Positions 16,588 through 24,590 of a stretch of 64,000 nt of DNA are shown in pieces. The translations under genes and the position numbers were made by a program. Origin of the DNA: Gordonia shandongensis DSM 45094. Lineage in GTDB: Bacteria > Actinomycetota > Actinomycetes > Mycobacteriales > Mycobacteriaceae. Below the pieces are notes generated by a model. It searched no databases. It saw only the letters and a program-made list of their open reading frames with translations, and was not told the DNA's origin. The stretch is taken from NCBI RefSeq assembly GCF_000423025.1, contig NZ_AUHE01000003.1:175995-239994 (forward strand), in the 5' to 3' direction. The first letter of the stretch is position 1. Each line of letters opens with the position of its first letter.

Positions 16588-17325
16588 CTATCGGCCGCGG
16601 ATCATGGGGACCAGGATCTGTTCGGCGTAGGCCCGCATCTCCTGCGGTGTCGACAGGGGCGGACCGGCGTCGGGCGTCAGGAGGAGCGACTGGGTGAGCC
16701 GTGCGAGGGTGTCGCTGAGCGCGGCGACGCCGTCGTCTGACACGCCGCCGCCGGACACGCCGCCATTCGACACGCCGGCGTCTGGCACAGTGCCGTCTGG
16801 CGCGCTCCGGTCGGGGTCGTTCCGTCGGTCGACGGTGGCGCGGATGCGGCGAACGTGTTCGGCGACGTAGGCCGACGCCAGCGAGAGCACCGGGCCCGCC
16901 TGGAGGGTCAGCGCGTGCAGCGTCTCATCGCGGTCGACGTCGAGCAGGCGTTGCAGCAGGACGTTCTCGCGCAGCGTGGTGAGCGTCGTGGTGAAGAAGG
17001 CGACGATGTACGCGTCGACGTCGTCGATCTCGTCGGGGAGCTCCGATTCGATGGCGCTCAGGACCCGACCGGCCTCGTAGAGGAACGCGGTGCCCACGAT
17101 GTCGCTGCGCGGTCCGAGGCGGCGATACACGGTGGCGCGGTTGACGCCCGCCCGGCGCGCGATGTCGTCGGTGCTGGTGCGGCGGACGCCGGTGAGTGCG
17201 AACTGCTCCAGGGCGGCCTGGACGATCTCCTCGTCGCAGCCCTGTGCGCCGGACTCCTGGAGCAGGGACAGCAGCGATTCCGTGGTCGACACAGCTCGAT
17301 GGTACGCCGAGGGTCTTGCAACCAT
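16588..17325 (-). CDS. TetR-family regulator, divergent from MpaB copy 2
   Basis: A 245-residue TetR protein. Its HTH is VRRTSTDDIARRAGVNRATVYRRLGPRSDIVG (about residues 47-78). A five-unit Gly/Val/Asp pentapeptide repeat (VPDAG, VSNGG, VSGGG, VSDDG) lies in a loop near residue 180-200, an unusual low-complexity insertion within the ligand domain. Start choice is between ATG 17325 and GTG 17292; neither has a clear Shine-Dalgarno, and ATG is reported. The 29-bp palindrome at 17335-17363 lies just upstream and between it and the oxygenase gene, so reciprocal control is likely. Confidence 0.8.
   Translation of the reverse strand: MVARPSAYHRAVSTTESLLSLLQESGAQGCDEEIVQAALEQFALTGVRRTSTDDIARRAGVNRATVYRRLGPRSDIVGTAFLYEAGRVLSAIESELPDEIDDVDAYIVAFFTTTLTTLRENVLLQRLLDVDRDETLHALTLQAGPVLSLASAYVAEHVRRIRATVDRRNDPDRSAPDGTVPDAGVSNGGVSGGGVSDDGVAALSDTLARLTQSLLLTPDAGPPLSTPQEMRAYAEQILVPMIRGR
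16726..16800 (-). repeat. 15-bp tandem array inside the TetR gene
   Basis: Five 15-bp units, best seen as four blocks starting CAC at 16741, 16756, 16771 and 16786 plus one diverged unit at 16726. On the minus strand they encode degenerate pentapeptides of the VSGGG/VPDAG type. Same unit length as the arrays at 1960, 6674 and 38252. Confidence 0.8.
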
Positions 17326-17334
17326 GCGCGTACA

Positions 17335-17363
17335 GTGCAACACTTTCAGTTGAAACGTTGCAC
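17335..17363. promoter_or_regulatory. 29-bp near-perfect palindromic operator between TetR and MpaB copy 2
   Basis: Outer arms GTGCAAC (17335-17341) and GTTGCAC (17357-17363) enclose inner arms TTTCA-GT-TGAAA. It sits 9 bp upstream of the TetR ATG and 44 bp upstream of the oxygenase ATG, the classic position for a shared TetR operator. Confidence 0.8.
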
Positions 17364-17407
17364 GTGGTGAGACGTCGAATGTCGATCCGAGGCGAGCGAG
17401 GAGACAG

Positions 17408-18283
17408 ATGATGACTGTGGCATCGGCCGGGACACCGGCGGGGACACCGGCCGGGACGGCAGCGCGCGGAACCGTCGACGACACCGACTTCGGTCTCAAC
17501 ACCATGATCGGTGAAGCCTGCCTGTTCCTCGGGGCGGGCAGCACGGTGCTCCTGCAACTCGCCGAACCCGGTGTCGGCCACGGCGTCGCCGACCACAGCA
17601 CGGTGCTCCGCCGCCCCCTCGACCGACTTCGCACCACCATGTCGTACGTCTACGCCGTGACCCTCGGCAGCGAGGACGACCGCAAGCACATCGTGCGGAC
17701 CACCAACAAGGCGCACGTCCCCATCCGCTCGGCGACCTACAACGCGTTCGATCCCGAGCTGCAGCTGTGGGTCGCCGGCACCCTCTACCGCAACGGCGCC
17801 ACCCTGTACCGGCGATTCTTCGGAGAGCTCACCGACGCGCAGGCCGACGCCCTGTACCGCGACTCGGCGGTCTTCGGCACGGCCCTCCAGGTGAAACCCG
17901 ACATGTGGCCCGCCACCCGCGCCGAATTCGACGCCTACTGGGATCGCAAACTCGACGAGCTCTCCTGCGACGACCAGGTCCGTCGCTTCGTCCACGCCCT
18001 CCTGCGCGGCGGCGACGCGCCCTGGTACATCAAACCCGGCATGCCGCTGAACCGGCTCGTCACGACCGGGCTGCTCCCCGAGCGGGTGCGCACCGATTTC
18101 GAGCTCCCGTGGGGGCCGGGCCGCCAGCGGGCGTTCGACCTGCTGATGACGATCATGCCGCCCGTGTACCGACTGATCCCGCGGCCCATCCGCTGGCTCC
18201 CCGCCAAGTACTACCTCTGGGACCTGCGGCGGCGTCGCCGAGCCGGGGAGGGCGTCGCCCGGCCGCGGCGGGCCTGCGGCTGA
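17408..18283 (+). CDS. MpaB/Lcp-type (DUF2236) oxygenase, copy 2
   Basis: A 291-residue DUF2236 protein paralogous to the product at 3149-4012. Shared blocks are LAEPGVGHGV, RLRTTMSYVYAVTLGSEDDR, TNKAH (candidate heme-ligand His), YNAFDPELQLWVAGTLYRNG, ALQVKPDMWPATRAEFDAYWDRKL and LPERVRTDFELPWGPGRQRAF. The N-terminus carries a short GTPA-GTPA-GTAA repeat coded by 12-bp units. It ends in a basic RRRRRAGEG tail. GTG/ATG starts at 17408 and 17411 are equivalent. Divergent TetR neighbour and palindrome indicate inducible expression. Substrate unknown. Confidence 0.8.
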   Translation: MMTVASAGTPAGTPAGTAARGTVDDTDFGLNTMIGEACLFLGAGSTVLLQLAEPGVGHGVADHSTVLRRPLDRLRTTMSYVYAVTLGSEDDRKHIVRTTNKAHVPIRSATYNAFDPELQLWVAGTLYRNGATLYRRFFGELTDAQADALYRDSAVFGTALQVKPDMWPATRAEFDAYWDRKLDELSCDDQVRRFVHALLRGGDAPWYIKPGMPLNRLVTTGLLPERVRTDFELPWGPGRQRAFDLLMTIMPPVYRLIPRPIRWLPAKYYLWDLRRRRRAGEGVARPRRACG

Positions 18284-18284
18284 G

Positions 18285-19118
18285 TCAGTTCGCGGTGCGG
18301 CGCCGGAACGCCCGCAGTGCGAACGGTGCGAACGCCGCGGTGAACACCAGCGACCACACGATCGTCGCGATGATCGGATGATGCAGCGGGAACGCCGCGC
18401 CCTCGGCGGCGACAGGCCCGTTCCCCCACAACTGTCGCATCGCCTGCACCAGCGACGACACCGGATTCCACTCGGCGATCGCCCGCAGCCACGGCGCCAT
18501 CGGCGCCGTCGGGACGAAGGCGTTCGACAAGAACGTCAGCGGAAACAGGAACGTGAACATGAAGCCGTTGACCGCCTCCACCGACTTGAGCCACGAGCCG
18601 ATCAGGATCCCGAACCAGATCATGCCGAAGCCGAAGACCAGCACGAGGGCGAAGCCGAGGACCGCTTCGGGGAACGACGTGTGGATCCGCCAGCCGATCG
18701 CCAGACCCGTCAGCGCCATGACGACGATGCCGATCGACGAATGCAGCAGCGAGGCCACGGCGCGTCCCAGCAGATACGACGTCCGGTTGATCGGCAGGGA
18801 GCGGAACCGGTCGACGATCCCCTTGTCGACGTCCGCGGTGATGCCGTTCGACACGATGAACGCCGTGAACACGATGGTCTGCCCCATGATGCCGGGGAGC
18901 AGGTACTCGCGGTAACTGCCGCCGCCGGGCGTCGGCATCGCCGGCCCGAACACGAACGCGAAAAGGACGACGAACATGATCGGCTGCGCCGTCACGTCCG
19001 ACAGCATCTCGGGCATTCGTTTGGTGTGGATCAGGCTGCGTCGCACCATGATCGAGGTCTGACGCCAGGTGCTGGGCGGCTTCGGCTCCACGCGCTCGCC
19101 CACGGTGGACGCGGTCAT
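18285..19118 (-). CDS. ABC-2 type transporter permease (DrrB-like)
   Basis: A 277-residue integral membrane protein of the daunorubicin-resistance DrrB type. Six membrane segments are apparent, beginning PIMFVVLFAFVFGPAM, and the family block YLLPGIMGQTIVFTAFIVSNGITADVDKGIVDRFRSLPINR is well conserved; LSNAFVPTAPMAPWLRAIAEWNPVS precedes the last helices. ATG 19118 overlaps the upstream ATPase stop by 4 bp (ATGA), so the two are translationally coupled. Probably exports a lipid or hydrophobic compound. The gene ends 1 bp from the convergent oxygenase. Confidence 0.88.
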   Translation of the reverse strand: MTASTVGERVEPKPPSTWRQTSIMVRRSLIHTKRMPEMLSDVTAQPIMFVVLFAFVFGPAMPTPGGGSYREYLLPGIMGQTIVFTAFIVSNGITADVDKGIVDRFRSLPINRTSYLLGRAVASLLHSSIGIVVMALTGLAIGWRIHTSFPEAVLGFALVLVFGFGMIWFGILIGSWLKSVEAVNGFMFTFLFPLTFLSNAFVPTAPMAPWLRAIAEWNPVSSLVQAMRQLWGNGPVAAEGAAFPLHHPIIATIVWSLVFTAAFAPFALRAFRRRTAN

Positions 19119-20107
19119 GCGTCGACTCCTTCGAGGTCGGCCGACGACTCGTCGGCCACGGCACGGTGCCCGGTGAGGCTGAGGAAGACGTCGTCGAGGC
19201 TGGGTCGGGACAGACTCAGATCGTCCACCGCGATCGCCGAGCGGTCCAGGAGCTGAGCCACCCGGGTCAGATCGGACAGACCGCCCGCCGGGAGCGTCAG
19301 CGTCCGCGCATGATCGTCGACGAAGATCTCGTCGGACACCTCGGCCAGCAGCGCGTGCGCGGACGGCAGGTCCGCGGCATGGGTGAGCGTCGTGACGAGG
19401 CTCGCGGCGCCGGCCTGAGTCTTCAACTCCAGGGGCGTGCCCTCGGCGATGATCCGGCCGGCGTCGATGACGACGATCCGGTCGGCCAGCTGGTCGGCCT
19501 CCTCCAGGTACTGGGTCGTCAGGATCAACGTGGTGCCGCCGTCGACCAGCCCCCGCAGCACGTCCCACAGCTCGTTGCGGCTGTGCGGGTCGAGGCCGGT
19601 GGTCGGTTCGTCGAGGAACAGGACGGGCGGCGAGGCGAGGAGACTGACCGCGAGGTCGATGCGCCGTCGCATGCCGCCGGAGTATTCGCGGACCGTCTTG
19701 TCTCCGGCGTCGGTGAGGGAGAACTGCGCCAGCAGGTCCTCGGTGCGGCGCCGCAGCTCCCTGCGGCCGATGCCGTAGAGGCCGCCGATCATGGCCATGT
19801 TCTCCCGGCCGGTGAGCAGTTCGTCGACGGTCGCGGCCTGTCCCGTGAGCCCCATGCTCCGCCGGACGCCCGCCGGATTCTCGAGGACGTCGAAGCCGTT
19901 GATCCGGGCGGTCCCCGACGTGGGGGTGCTCAACGTGGTCATCATGCGGACCGTGGTGGTCTTGCCCGCCCCGTTGGGGCCGAGCATGCCCAGGACGGTG
20001 CCGGCCGGGACGGCGAAGCTGATGCCGTCGACTGCGGTGAAATCGTCGAACCGCTTCACCAGGTCGATGGCTTCGACGGCGATCGTGTCGCCGGGGCGTG
20101 AGGTCAT
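19115..20107 (-). CDS. ABC transporter ATP-binding protein (DrrA-like)
   Basis: A 330-residue ATPase. Walker A is GPNGAGKTTT (about 44-53), the signature is EYSGGMRRR, Walker B is VLFLDEPTTGLDPHSR, and the H-loop equivalent reads LILTTQYLEEADQLADR (a Gln-containing switch typical of DrrA-like proteins). The C-terminal 100 residues are the DrrA extension that contacts the permease. It forms a two-gene operon with the permease gene downstream. Confidence 0.92.
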   Translation of the reverse strand: MTSRPGDTIAVEAIDLVKRFDDFTAVDGISFAVPAGTVLGMLGPNGAGKTTTVRMMTTLSTPTSGTARINGFDVLENPAGVRRSMGLTGQAATVDELLTGRENMAMIGGLYGIGRRELRRRTEDLLAQFSLTDAGDKTVREYSGGMRRRIDLAVSLLASPPVLFLDEPTTGLDPHSRNELWDVLRGLVDGGTTLILTTQYLEEADQLADRIVVIDAGRIIAEGTPLELKTQAGAASLVTTLTHAADLPSAHALLAEVSDEIFVDDHARTLTLPAGGLSDLTRVAQLLDRSAIAVDDLSLSRPSLDDVFLSLTGHRAVADESSADLEGVDA

Positions 20108-20153
20108 TGGTTCACTGTACGGAGAACCGATGCCGCCTGGCGAGAGGTTTTTC

Positions 20154-20954
20154 TCAGGCGCCCTCGGAGCCGACGGCGGGCCGGTCGGCCGGAGCTCGGA
20201 CGGGCGACGGGACGGGCCGCTTGGGCTCCCGGCCGTCGCCGAGGGACCGGCCGCGCAGTCGGCGGATCATCCACGGGGTGAAGAACTCCGCCGCCCACCG
20301 GAGGTCGGCGGCCGCCTGGGCGACCGGATGCGGTGTGTCGCGTCCCGGCAGCGGCGCGCCCCACTCGGGATCGCCGTCGGGGAGGCCGAGGGCGTGGGCG
20401 GCTCCGGCGGCGAAACGCTCGTGGCCGAGCGGGGAGGCGTGCAGGCGGTCGGGTGACCACGCCCGCGGGTCGACGAGGACGGGTGCCGCGTACAGGTCGA
20501 CCAGGACGAAGCCGTGCTCGCGCGCGAAGTCGCGCATGAACCGGTTCAGCTCCAGGAGTCGTTCGCCGAAGAACCGGCCCAGCGGGTTGATCGCCGAGAT
20601 GTCGGGGAACGTCGAGACGATCACCGTGGCGCCGGTGGCGGCGAGTCGCTCGTAGATCGTCGACAGGTCGGCGTGGACGCGGTCGAGGTCGGTGCGCCCG
20701 ATCACGTCGTTCATGCCCAGCGGCGCGGCGATCAGGTCCGGGTGGAGGGCCAGCGCGGGTTCGAGCTGCTCGACGAGGGTGTCGCGGGTGTTCTTCCCGC
20801 GCACCGCCAGATTCGCGTAGCGCACGTCGGGGCGGAGGTCGGCGAGGCGCTCGGCGAGCCGGTCGGCCCATCCGCGCAGTCCGCCCGCGCCGTCGTCGTC
20901 GCACATGCCTTCGGTCTGGGAGTCGCCGATCGCGACGAATCGCGAGAACGTCAT
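20154..20954 (-). CDS. SGNH/GDSL hydrolase
   Basis: A 266-residue esterase/lipase-like hydrolase with the four SGNH blocks: FVAIGDSQTEG (nucleophile Ser, block I), NLAVRGKNTRDT (block II Gly), PLGMNDVI (block III Asn) and DRLHASPLGHERFA (block V Asp-His). ATG 20954 starts directly before the first strand; an upstream start at 21002 would run into the alkB promoter. No signal peptide is evident, so it is probably cytoplasmic. The basic, Pro-rich C-terminal tail (after about residue 230) is outside the catalytic fold. Confidence 0.85.
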   Translation of the reverse strand: MTFSRFVAIGDSQTEGMCDDDGAGGLRGWADRLAERLADLRPDVRYANLAVRGKNTRDTLVEQLEPALALHPDLIAAPLGMNDVIGRTDLDRVHADLSTIYERLAATGATVIVSTFPDISAINPLGRFFGERLLELNRFMRDFAREHGFVLVDLYAAPVLVDPRAWSPDRLHASPLGHERFAAGAAHALGLPDGDPEWGAPLPGRDTPHPVAQAAADLRWAAEFFTPWMIRRLRGRSLGDGREPKRPVPSPVRAPADRPAVGSEGA

Positions 20955-21024
20955 GCCGCCGATGGTAGTCCGCGACGGTCCGGGATCGGCGGAGCGAAAC
21001 ATCGGCGCAGGTGAAGCCCGTCAC

Positions 21025-21078
21025 TTTACAAATAATGGGTTAATGTATAGACACAGGACGCGAAGTGTCCTACTGTCA
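21025..21078 (+). promoter_or_regulatory. Candidate alkB promoter and dyad
   Basis: An AT-rich block in a GC-rich background: TTTACA at 21025-21030 and TATAGA at 21046-21051 could be -35/-10 (15-bp spacer, short). Just downstream AGGAC-GCGAAGT-GTCCT (21055-21071) forms a small inverted repeat, flanked by GACA and TGTC. It lies 44 to 90 bp before alkB and is a candidate site for the TetR at the operon end. Confidence 0.45.
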
Positions 21079-21114
21079 AACACAGAAGAACTCGCCGTAC
21101 CGAGGAGGACTGAC

Positions 21115-22359
21115 ATGGCGAACCCGACGATCGACGATCACAGCGTCGAAGTGGAGCCCTGGCGCGACAAGAAGCGCCACCTGTGGCTGCTGGGCCTGGT
21201 CCCGCCGACCGCCGTCTTCATTGCGACCGGATTCGTCGCACTGATGAACTGGGGCGCGGACGCGGCGAACGCGGAATGGCTGCGCACCGTGTCGCCCGCG
21301 TGGTGGTGGCTCGGGCCGATCCTCATCTACGGCCTGCTGCCGATTCTCGACATCTTCTTCGGCCCGGACGGGCAGAACCCGCCCGAAGAGCTCATGGAGC
21401 AGCTGGAGAACGACAAGTACTACCGGTACTGCACCTACGTCTACATCCCGTTCCAGCTCGCGAGCCTCGTCTTCGCCTGCTACCTGTGGACCGCAGGCGA
21501 CCTGAGCTGGCTCGGCATCGACGGCGGCCTCGGCCTCGCGTCGAAGATCGGCCTGGCCTTCTCGGTCGGCGCGATGGGCGGCATCGGCATCAACACCGCG
21601 CACGAACTCGGCCACAAGAAGGTCGACCTCGAGCGGTGGCTGTCGAAGATCACCCTGGCGCAGACGTTCTACGGACACTTCTTCATCGAGCACAACCGCG
21701 GCCACCACGTGCGGGTCGCCACCCCCGAGGACCCCGCGACCTCGCGTTTCGGCGAGAGCTTCTGGAGCTTCCTGCCGCGCAGCGTGTTCGGCAGCCTCAA
21801 ATCGGCCTGGGAGCTGGAGTCCTCGCGGATGAAGCGCATGGAGCGGCCCGTCTTCCACCCGAGCAACGACGTCCTCAACGCCTGGGCGATGTCGGTCGTC
21901 CTGTGGGCCGCGCTGACCGCGATCTTCGGCTGGCAGATCCTGCCCTTCATGGTCCTGCAGGCCGTCTACGGGTTCTCGCTGCTGGAGACCGTCAACTACC
22001 TCGAGCACTACGGTCTGCTGCGGCAGAAGAACGAACGCGGCCGCTACGAGCGGTGCACCCCCGAGCACTCGTGGAACAGCGACCACATCTGCACGAACAT
22101 CTTCCTGTACCACCTGCAGCGTCACAGCGATCACCACGCGAATCCGACGCGTCGCTACCAGACGCTCCGGAGCTTCGAGGAGGCGCCGAACCTGCCCAGC
22201 GGCTACGCGAGCATGATCACCGTCGCGTACTTCCCGCCGATCTGGCGCAAGATCATGGACCACCGCGTCGTCGAGCACTACGACGGCGACATCACCAAGG
22301 CCAACATCCAGCCGAGCCGTGAGAAGAAGATCCTCGCCAAGTACGGCGCGGACGCCTGA
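21115..22359 (+). CDS. alkB: Alkane 1-monooxygenase
   Basis: A 414-residue integral-membrane diiron hydroxylase converting medium-chain n-alkanes to 1-alkanols. All histidine boxes are intact: HELGHKK (His163, 167), EHNRGHH (His193, 197, 198), NYLEHYGLL (His298) and LQRHSDHH (His337, 340, 341). Hydrophobic helices lie at about 23-43, 63-82, 111-126, 142-158 and 254-292. ATG 21115 has GAGGAGG at 7 bp spacing. It is the first gene of alkB-rubA-rubA-rubB-alkU, the arrangement seen in Rhodococcus and Gordonia; electrons flow from NADH through the reductase and rubredoxins. Confidence 0.97.
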   Translation: MANPTIDDHSVEVEPWRDKKRHLWLLGLVPPTAVFIATGFVALMNWGADAANAEWLRTVSPAWWWLGPILIYGLLPILDIFFGPDGQNPPEELMEQLENDKYYRYCTYVYIPFQLASLVFACYLWTAGDLSWLGIDGGLGLASKIGLAFSVGAMGGIGINTAHELGHKKVDLERWLSKITLAQTFYGHFFIEHNRGHHVRVATPEDPATSRFGESFWSFLPRSVFGSLKSAWELESSRMKRMERPVFHPSNDVLNAWAMSVVLWAALTAIFGWQILPFMVLQAVYGFSLLETVNYLEHYGLLRQKNERGRYERCTPEHSWNSDHICTNIFLYHLQRHSDHHANPTRRYQTLRSFEEAPNLPSGYASMITVAYFPPIWRKIMDHRVVEHYDGDITKANIQPSREKKILAKYGADA

Positions 22360-22374
22360 GAGAGGAATGACCCG

Positions 22375-22542
22375 ATGAGTTCCTACCGGTGCGAGGTCTG
22401 CGACTACGTCTACAACGAGGCCGACGGGGACCCTCGCGAAGGCTTCCCGGCCGGCACCGCGTGGGCCGACATCCCCGACGACTGGCCCTGCCCCGACTGC
22501 GGGGTCCGCGAGAAGATCGATTTCGAGAAGATTGGACAGTGA
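22375..22542 (+). CDS. rubA: Rubredoxin, AlkG1-like
   Basis: A 55-residue rubredoxin. Iron ligands are Cys6, Cys9, Cys39 and Cys42 (CEVC and CPDC). The sequence GVREK right after the second Cys pair carries the extra Arg described for AlkG1-type rubredoxins, which in other hosts do not by themselves support AlkB. It lies 15 bp after alkB and 1 bp before the next rubredoxin. Confidence 0.93.
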   Translation: MSSYRCEVCDYVYNEADGDPREGFPAGTAWADIPDDWPCPDCGVREKIDFEKIGQ

Positions 22543-22543
22543 C

Positions 22544-22732
22544 ATGAGTGACACCGCCTTCAAGCTCTACCGCTGCGTGCAGTGCGGCTTCGAATACGAC
22601 GAGGCCGAGGGGTGGCCGGAGGACGGCATCGCCCCCGGCACCCGCTGGGACGACATCCCCGACGACTGGAGCTGCCCCGACTGCGGCGCCGCGAAGGCCG
22701 ACTTCGAGATGGTCGAGGTCGCCCGGTCATGA
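22544..22732 (+). CDS. rubA: Rubredoxin, AlkG2-like electron donor
   Basis: A 62-residue rubredoxin with Cys11, Cys14, Cys44 and Cys47 ligands (CVQC, CPDC) and the conserved [11 protein letters not shown]. The [12 protein letters not shown] end lacks the Arg insertion, as in AlkG2-type proteins that transfer electrons to AlkB. ATG 22544 starts 1 bp after the preceding stop; its own stop overlaps the rubB start (ATGA). Confidence 0.93.
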   Translation: MSDTAFKLYRCVQCGFEYDEAEGWPEDGIAPGTRWDDIPDDWSCPDCGAAKADFEMVEVARS

Positions 22733-23925
22733 GTGATCAGACCGGAATCGGCACCGGCGGACAGCCCGGCGTCGTCATCATCGGAGCGGGCACGGCCGGC
22801 GTCACCGCCGCCACGACGTTGCGGAACTCCGGCTACGAGGGGGCTCTCACGCTGCTGAGCGCCGAATCCGGTCTGCCCTACCGTCGCACCGCGCTCTCCA
22901 AGGACCTGATGGCCGCCGATCTCTCGGTGGAGCGGATCAGCCTGCAGAAGCCCGACTTCTGGGACGCGAAGCAGATCGACGTCCGAGCATCGGTGCGGGC
23001 GATGGCCGTCGACCCCGACGCGCGGACCGTCACGCTGGACGACGGGACGACGCTCGACTACCGAGCCCTGCTGCTGGCCACCGGCGGCAGCCCGCTCCGG
23101 CCGGCATGGCTCGACGCCGCGGTGCCGACGCTCCGCACCCGCGACGACGCGCTCGGCATCCGGGACGCGATCGCCGCCTCGGGCGGACTCGTCGTCATCG
23201 GCGGCGGACTCATCGGACTCGAGCTCGCCGCGTCGGCCGCCGCGCACGGCCATCGGGCGACGGTCCTGGAGGCCGCCGACCGAGTGGCCGGCCGCGTCGT
23301 GCCCGCCGTGGTCTCGGACTTCCTCGCGGGGATTCACCGCGAGCGGGGCGTCGACATCCACACCGGTGCGTGCGCCGAGTCGGCGACCGGCGGCGAGGTG
23401 GCCTGCGTCGACGGGTCGCGCCATGCGGGAACGGTCGTCGCGGCGCTCGGCATGGCTCCCGATCTGGCGCTCGCGTCATCGGCCGGCGCGGAGACCGTCG
23501 CCGAGGGCATCGTCGTCGACGGGTCCCTGGCGACGTCGGTCGCCGGGATCTACGCGGCGGGCGACGCCGCAGCACTGCCCGACCTCCGCACCGGTCAACC
23601 GGTCAAGGGTGAGCACTGGTTCGGAGCCACCGACCAGGGCAAGGCGGCCGCGCAGTCGATCCTCGCCGGCCTCGACGGCCGCGAGGCCCCCCGATTCACG
23701 GAGGTGCCGCGTGCGTGGACGATGCAGTACGGGGTCAACGTGCAGATGGTCGGCTGGCCGTCGGCGGACGGCGACGTCCGGGTCGACGGCGAGGTGACCG
23801 CCGGTGACGCCACCGTCACCACCCACGTCGGCGGCGACCTCGTCGGCGCCGTCACGATCGGCCGCGCGGCCGCGGCCCGCGAACTCCGCACGCAGATCGC
23901 CGCGGGACTAGGCTCGAGCGTGTGA
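22729..23925 (+). CDS. rubB: NAD(P)H:rubredoxin reductase
   Basis: A 398-residue FAD-dependent reductase passing electrons from NAD(P)H to rubredoxin. The FAD site is [18 protein letters not shown] (GxGxxG, about residues 12-29), the NAD site [20 protein letters not shown] (about 155-174), and the second FAD contact [13 protein letters not shown] (about 272-284). ATG 22729 overlaps the rubredoxin stop by 4 bp and its own stop overlaps the TetR start (GTGTGA), so translation through the operon is coupled. Confidence 0.95.
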   Translation: MSDQTGIGTGGQPGVVIIGAGTAGVTAATTLRNSGYEGALTLLSAESGLPYRRTALSKDLMAADLSVERISLQKPDFWDAKQIDVRASVRAMAVDPDARTVTLDDGTTLDYRALLLATGGSPLRPAWLDAAVPTLRTRDDALGIRDAIAASGGLVVIGGGLIGLELAASAAAHGHRATVLEAADRVAGRVVPAVVSDFLAGIHRERGVDIHTGACAESATGGEVACVDGSRHAGTVVAALGMAPDLALASSAGAETVAEGIVVDGSLATSVAGIYAAGDAAALPDLRTGQPVKGEHWFGATDQGKAAAQSILAGLDGREAPRFTEVPRAWTMQYGVNVQMVGWPSADGDVRVDGEVTAGDATVTTHVGGDLVGAVTIGRAAAARELRTQIAAGLGSSV

Positions 23926-24542
23926 GTGCTCCCACCGCCGTCGCCGGCCACCCGAGTTTCGCGTCAGCAGCCAAGCAGCTGCTGCGCGACACTCTGCTCG
24001 ACGGACTGCGGGACCTGTTGCGGCAGAAGGACTGGTCGCGCGTCACGATGGCCGACGTCGCCCGCGGCGCCGGGGTGAGCCGACAGACCGTGTACAACGA
24101 GTTCTCCTCGCGGGCGGGGCTCGCGCAGGCCTACGCGCTGCGGCTGGCCGAGGAGTTCACCGCGGAGATCGCCGAGGCCATCGAACAGAACGAGGGCGAC
24201 GTCACCGAATCGCTGCGCGTCGGATTCACCCGGTTCTTCGCCGGCGCCGCCGACGACCCGCTGATCCAGTCGCTGCTCAGCGGCGAGGCGAAACCGGACC
24301 TCCTCAAGCTCATCACCACCGATGCGGCCCCGATCATCGACGCCGCCACCGGGCGGATCGCCGTCGTGCTGCGCGAGTCGTGGGTGGCGATGCCGACCGT
24401 CGCCGCGGGACGCGTCGCGCGCATGGTGGCGCGGATGGCGTTGAGCTACGTGTCGATGCCGCCCGCCGCGAATGCGGACAACGACGTCGCCGAGGACCTC
24501 GCCGTGGTCCTCGCTCCGGCGATCATCGCCGCCCGCGGCTGA
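23922..24542 (+). CDS. alkU: TetR-family regulator of the alkane operon
   Basis: A 206-residue TetR regulator at the operon end, position and sequence style of AlkU. The HTH is SRVTMADVARGAGVSRQTVYNEFSSRAGLAQAY (about 39-71). The C-terminal domain is Ala-rich helical. GTG 23922 overlaps the rubB stop. It probably senses alkanes, alkanols or derived acids and controls the alkB promoter (inference). Confidence 0.88.
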   Translation: MSAPTAVAGHPSFASAAKQLLRDTLLDGLRDLLRQKDWSRVTMADVARGAGVSRQTVYNEFSSRAGLAQAYALRLAEEFTAEIAEAIEQNEGDVTESLRVGFTRFFAGAADDPLIQSLLSGEAKPDLLKLITTDAAPIIDAATGRIAVVLRESWVAMPTVAAGRVARMVARMALSYVSMPPAANADNDVAEDLAVVLAPAIIAARG

Positions 24543-24548
24543 CCCGTC

Positions 24549-24590
24549 GGCGTCGCCCGGTCAGTCGCCCGGCCGGCGTCGCCCGGTCAG
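24549..24590 (+). repeat. 16-bp direct repeat at the alkU / hydrolase 3' junction
   Basis: GGCGTCGCCCGGTCAG occurs at 24549-24564 and again at 24575-24590, the second copy covering the stop codon of the convergent hydrolase. No terminator hairpin with a U-tract is visible in this gap. Confidence 0.7.
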
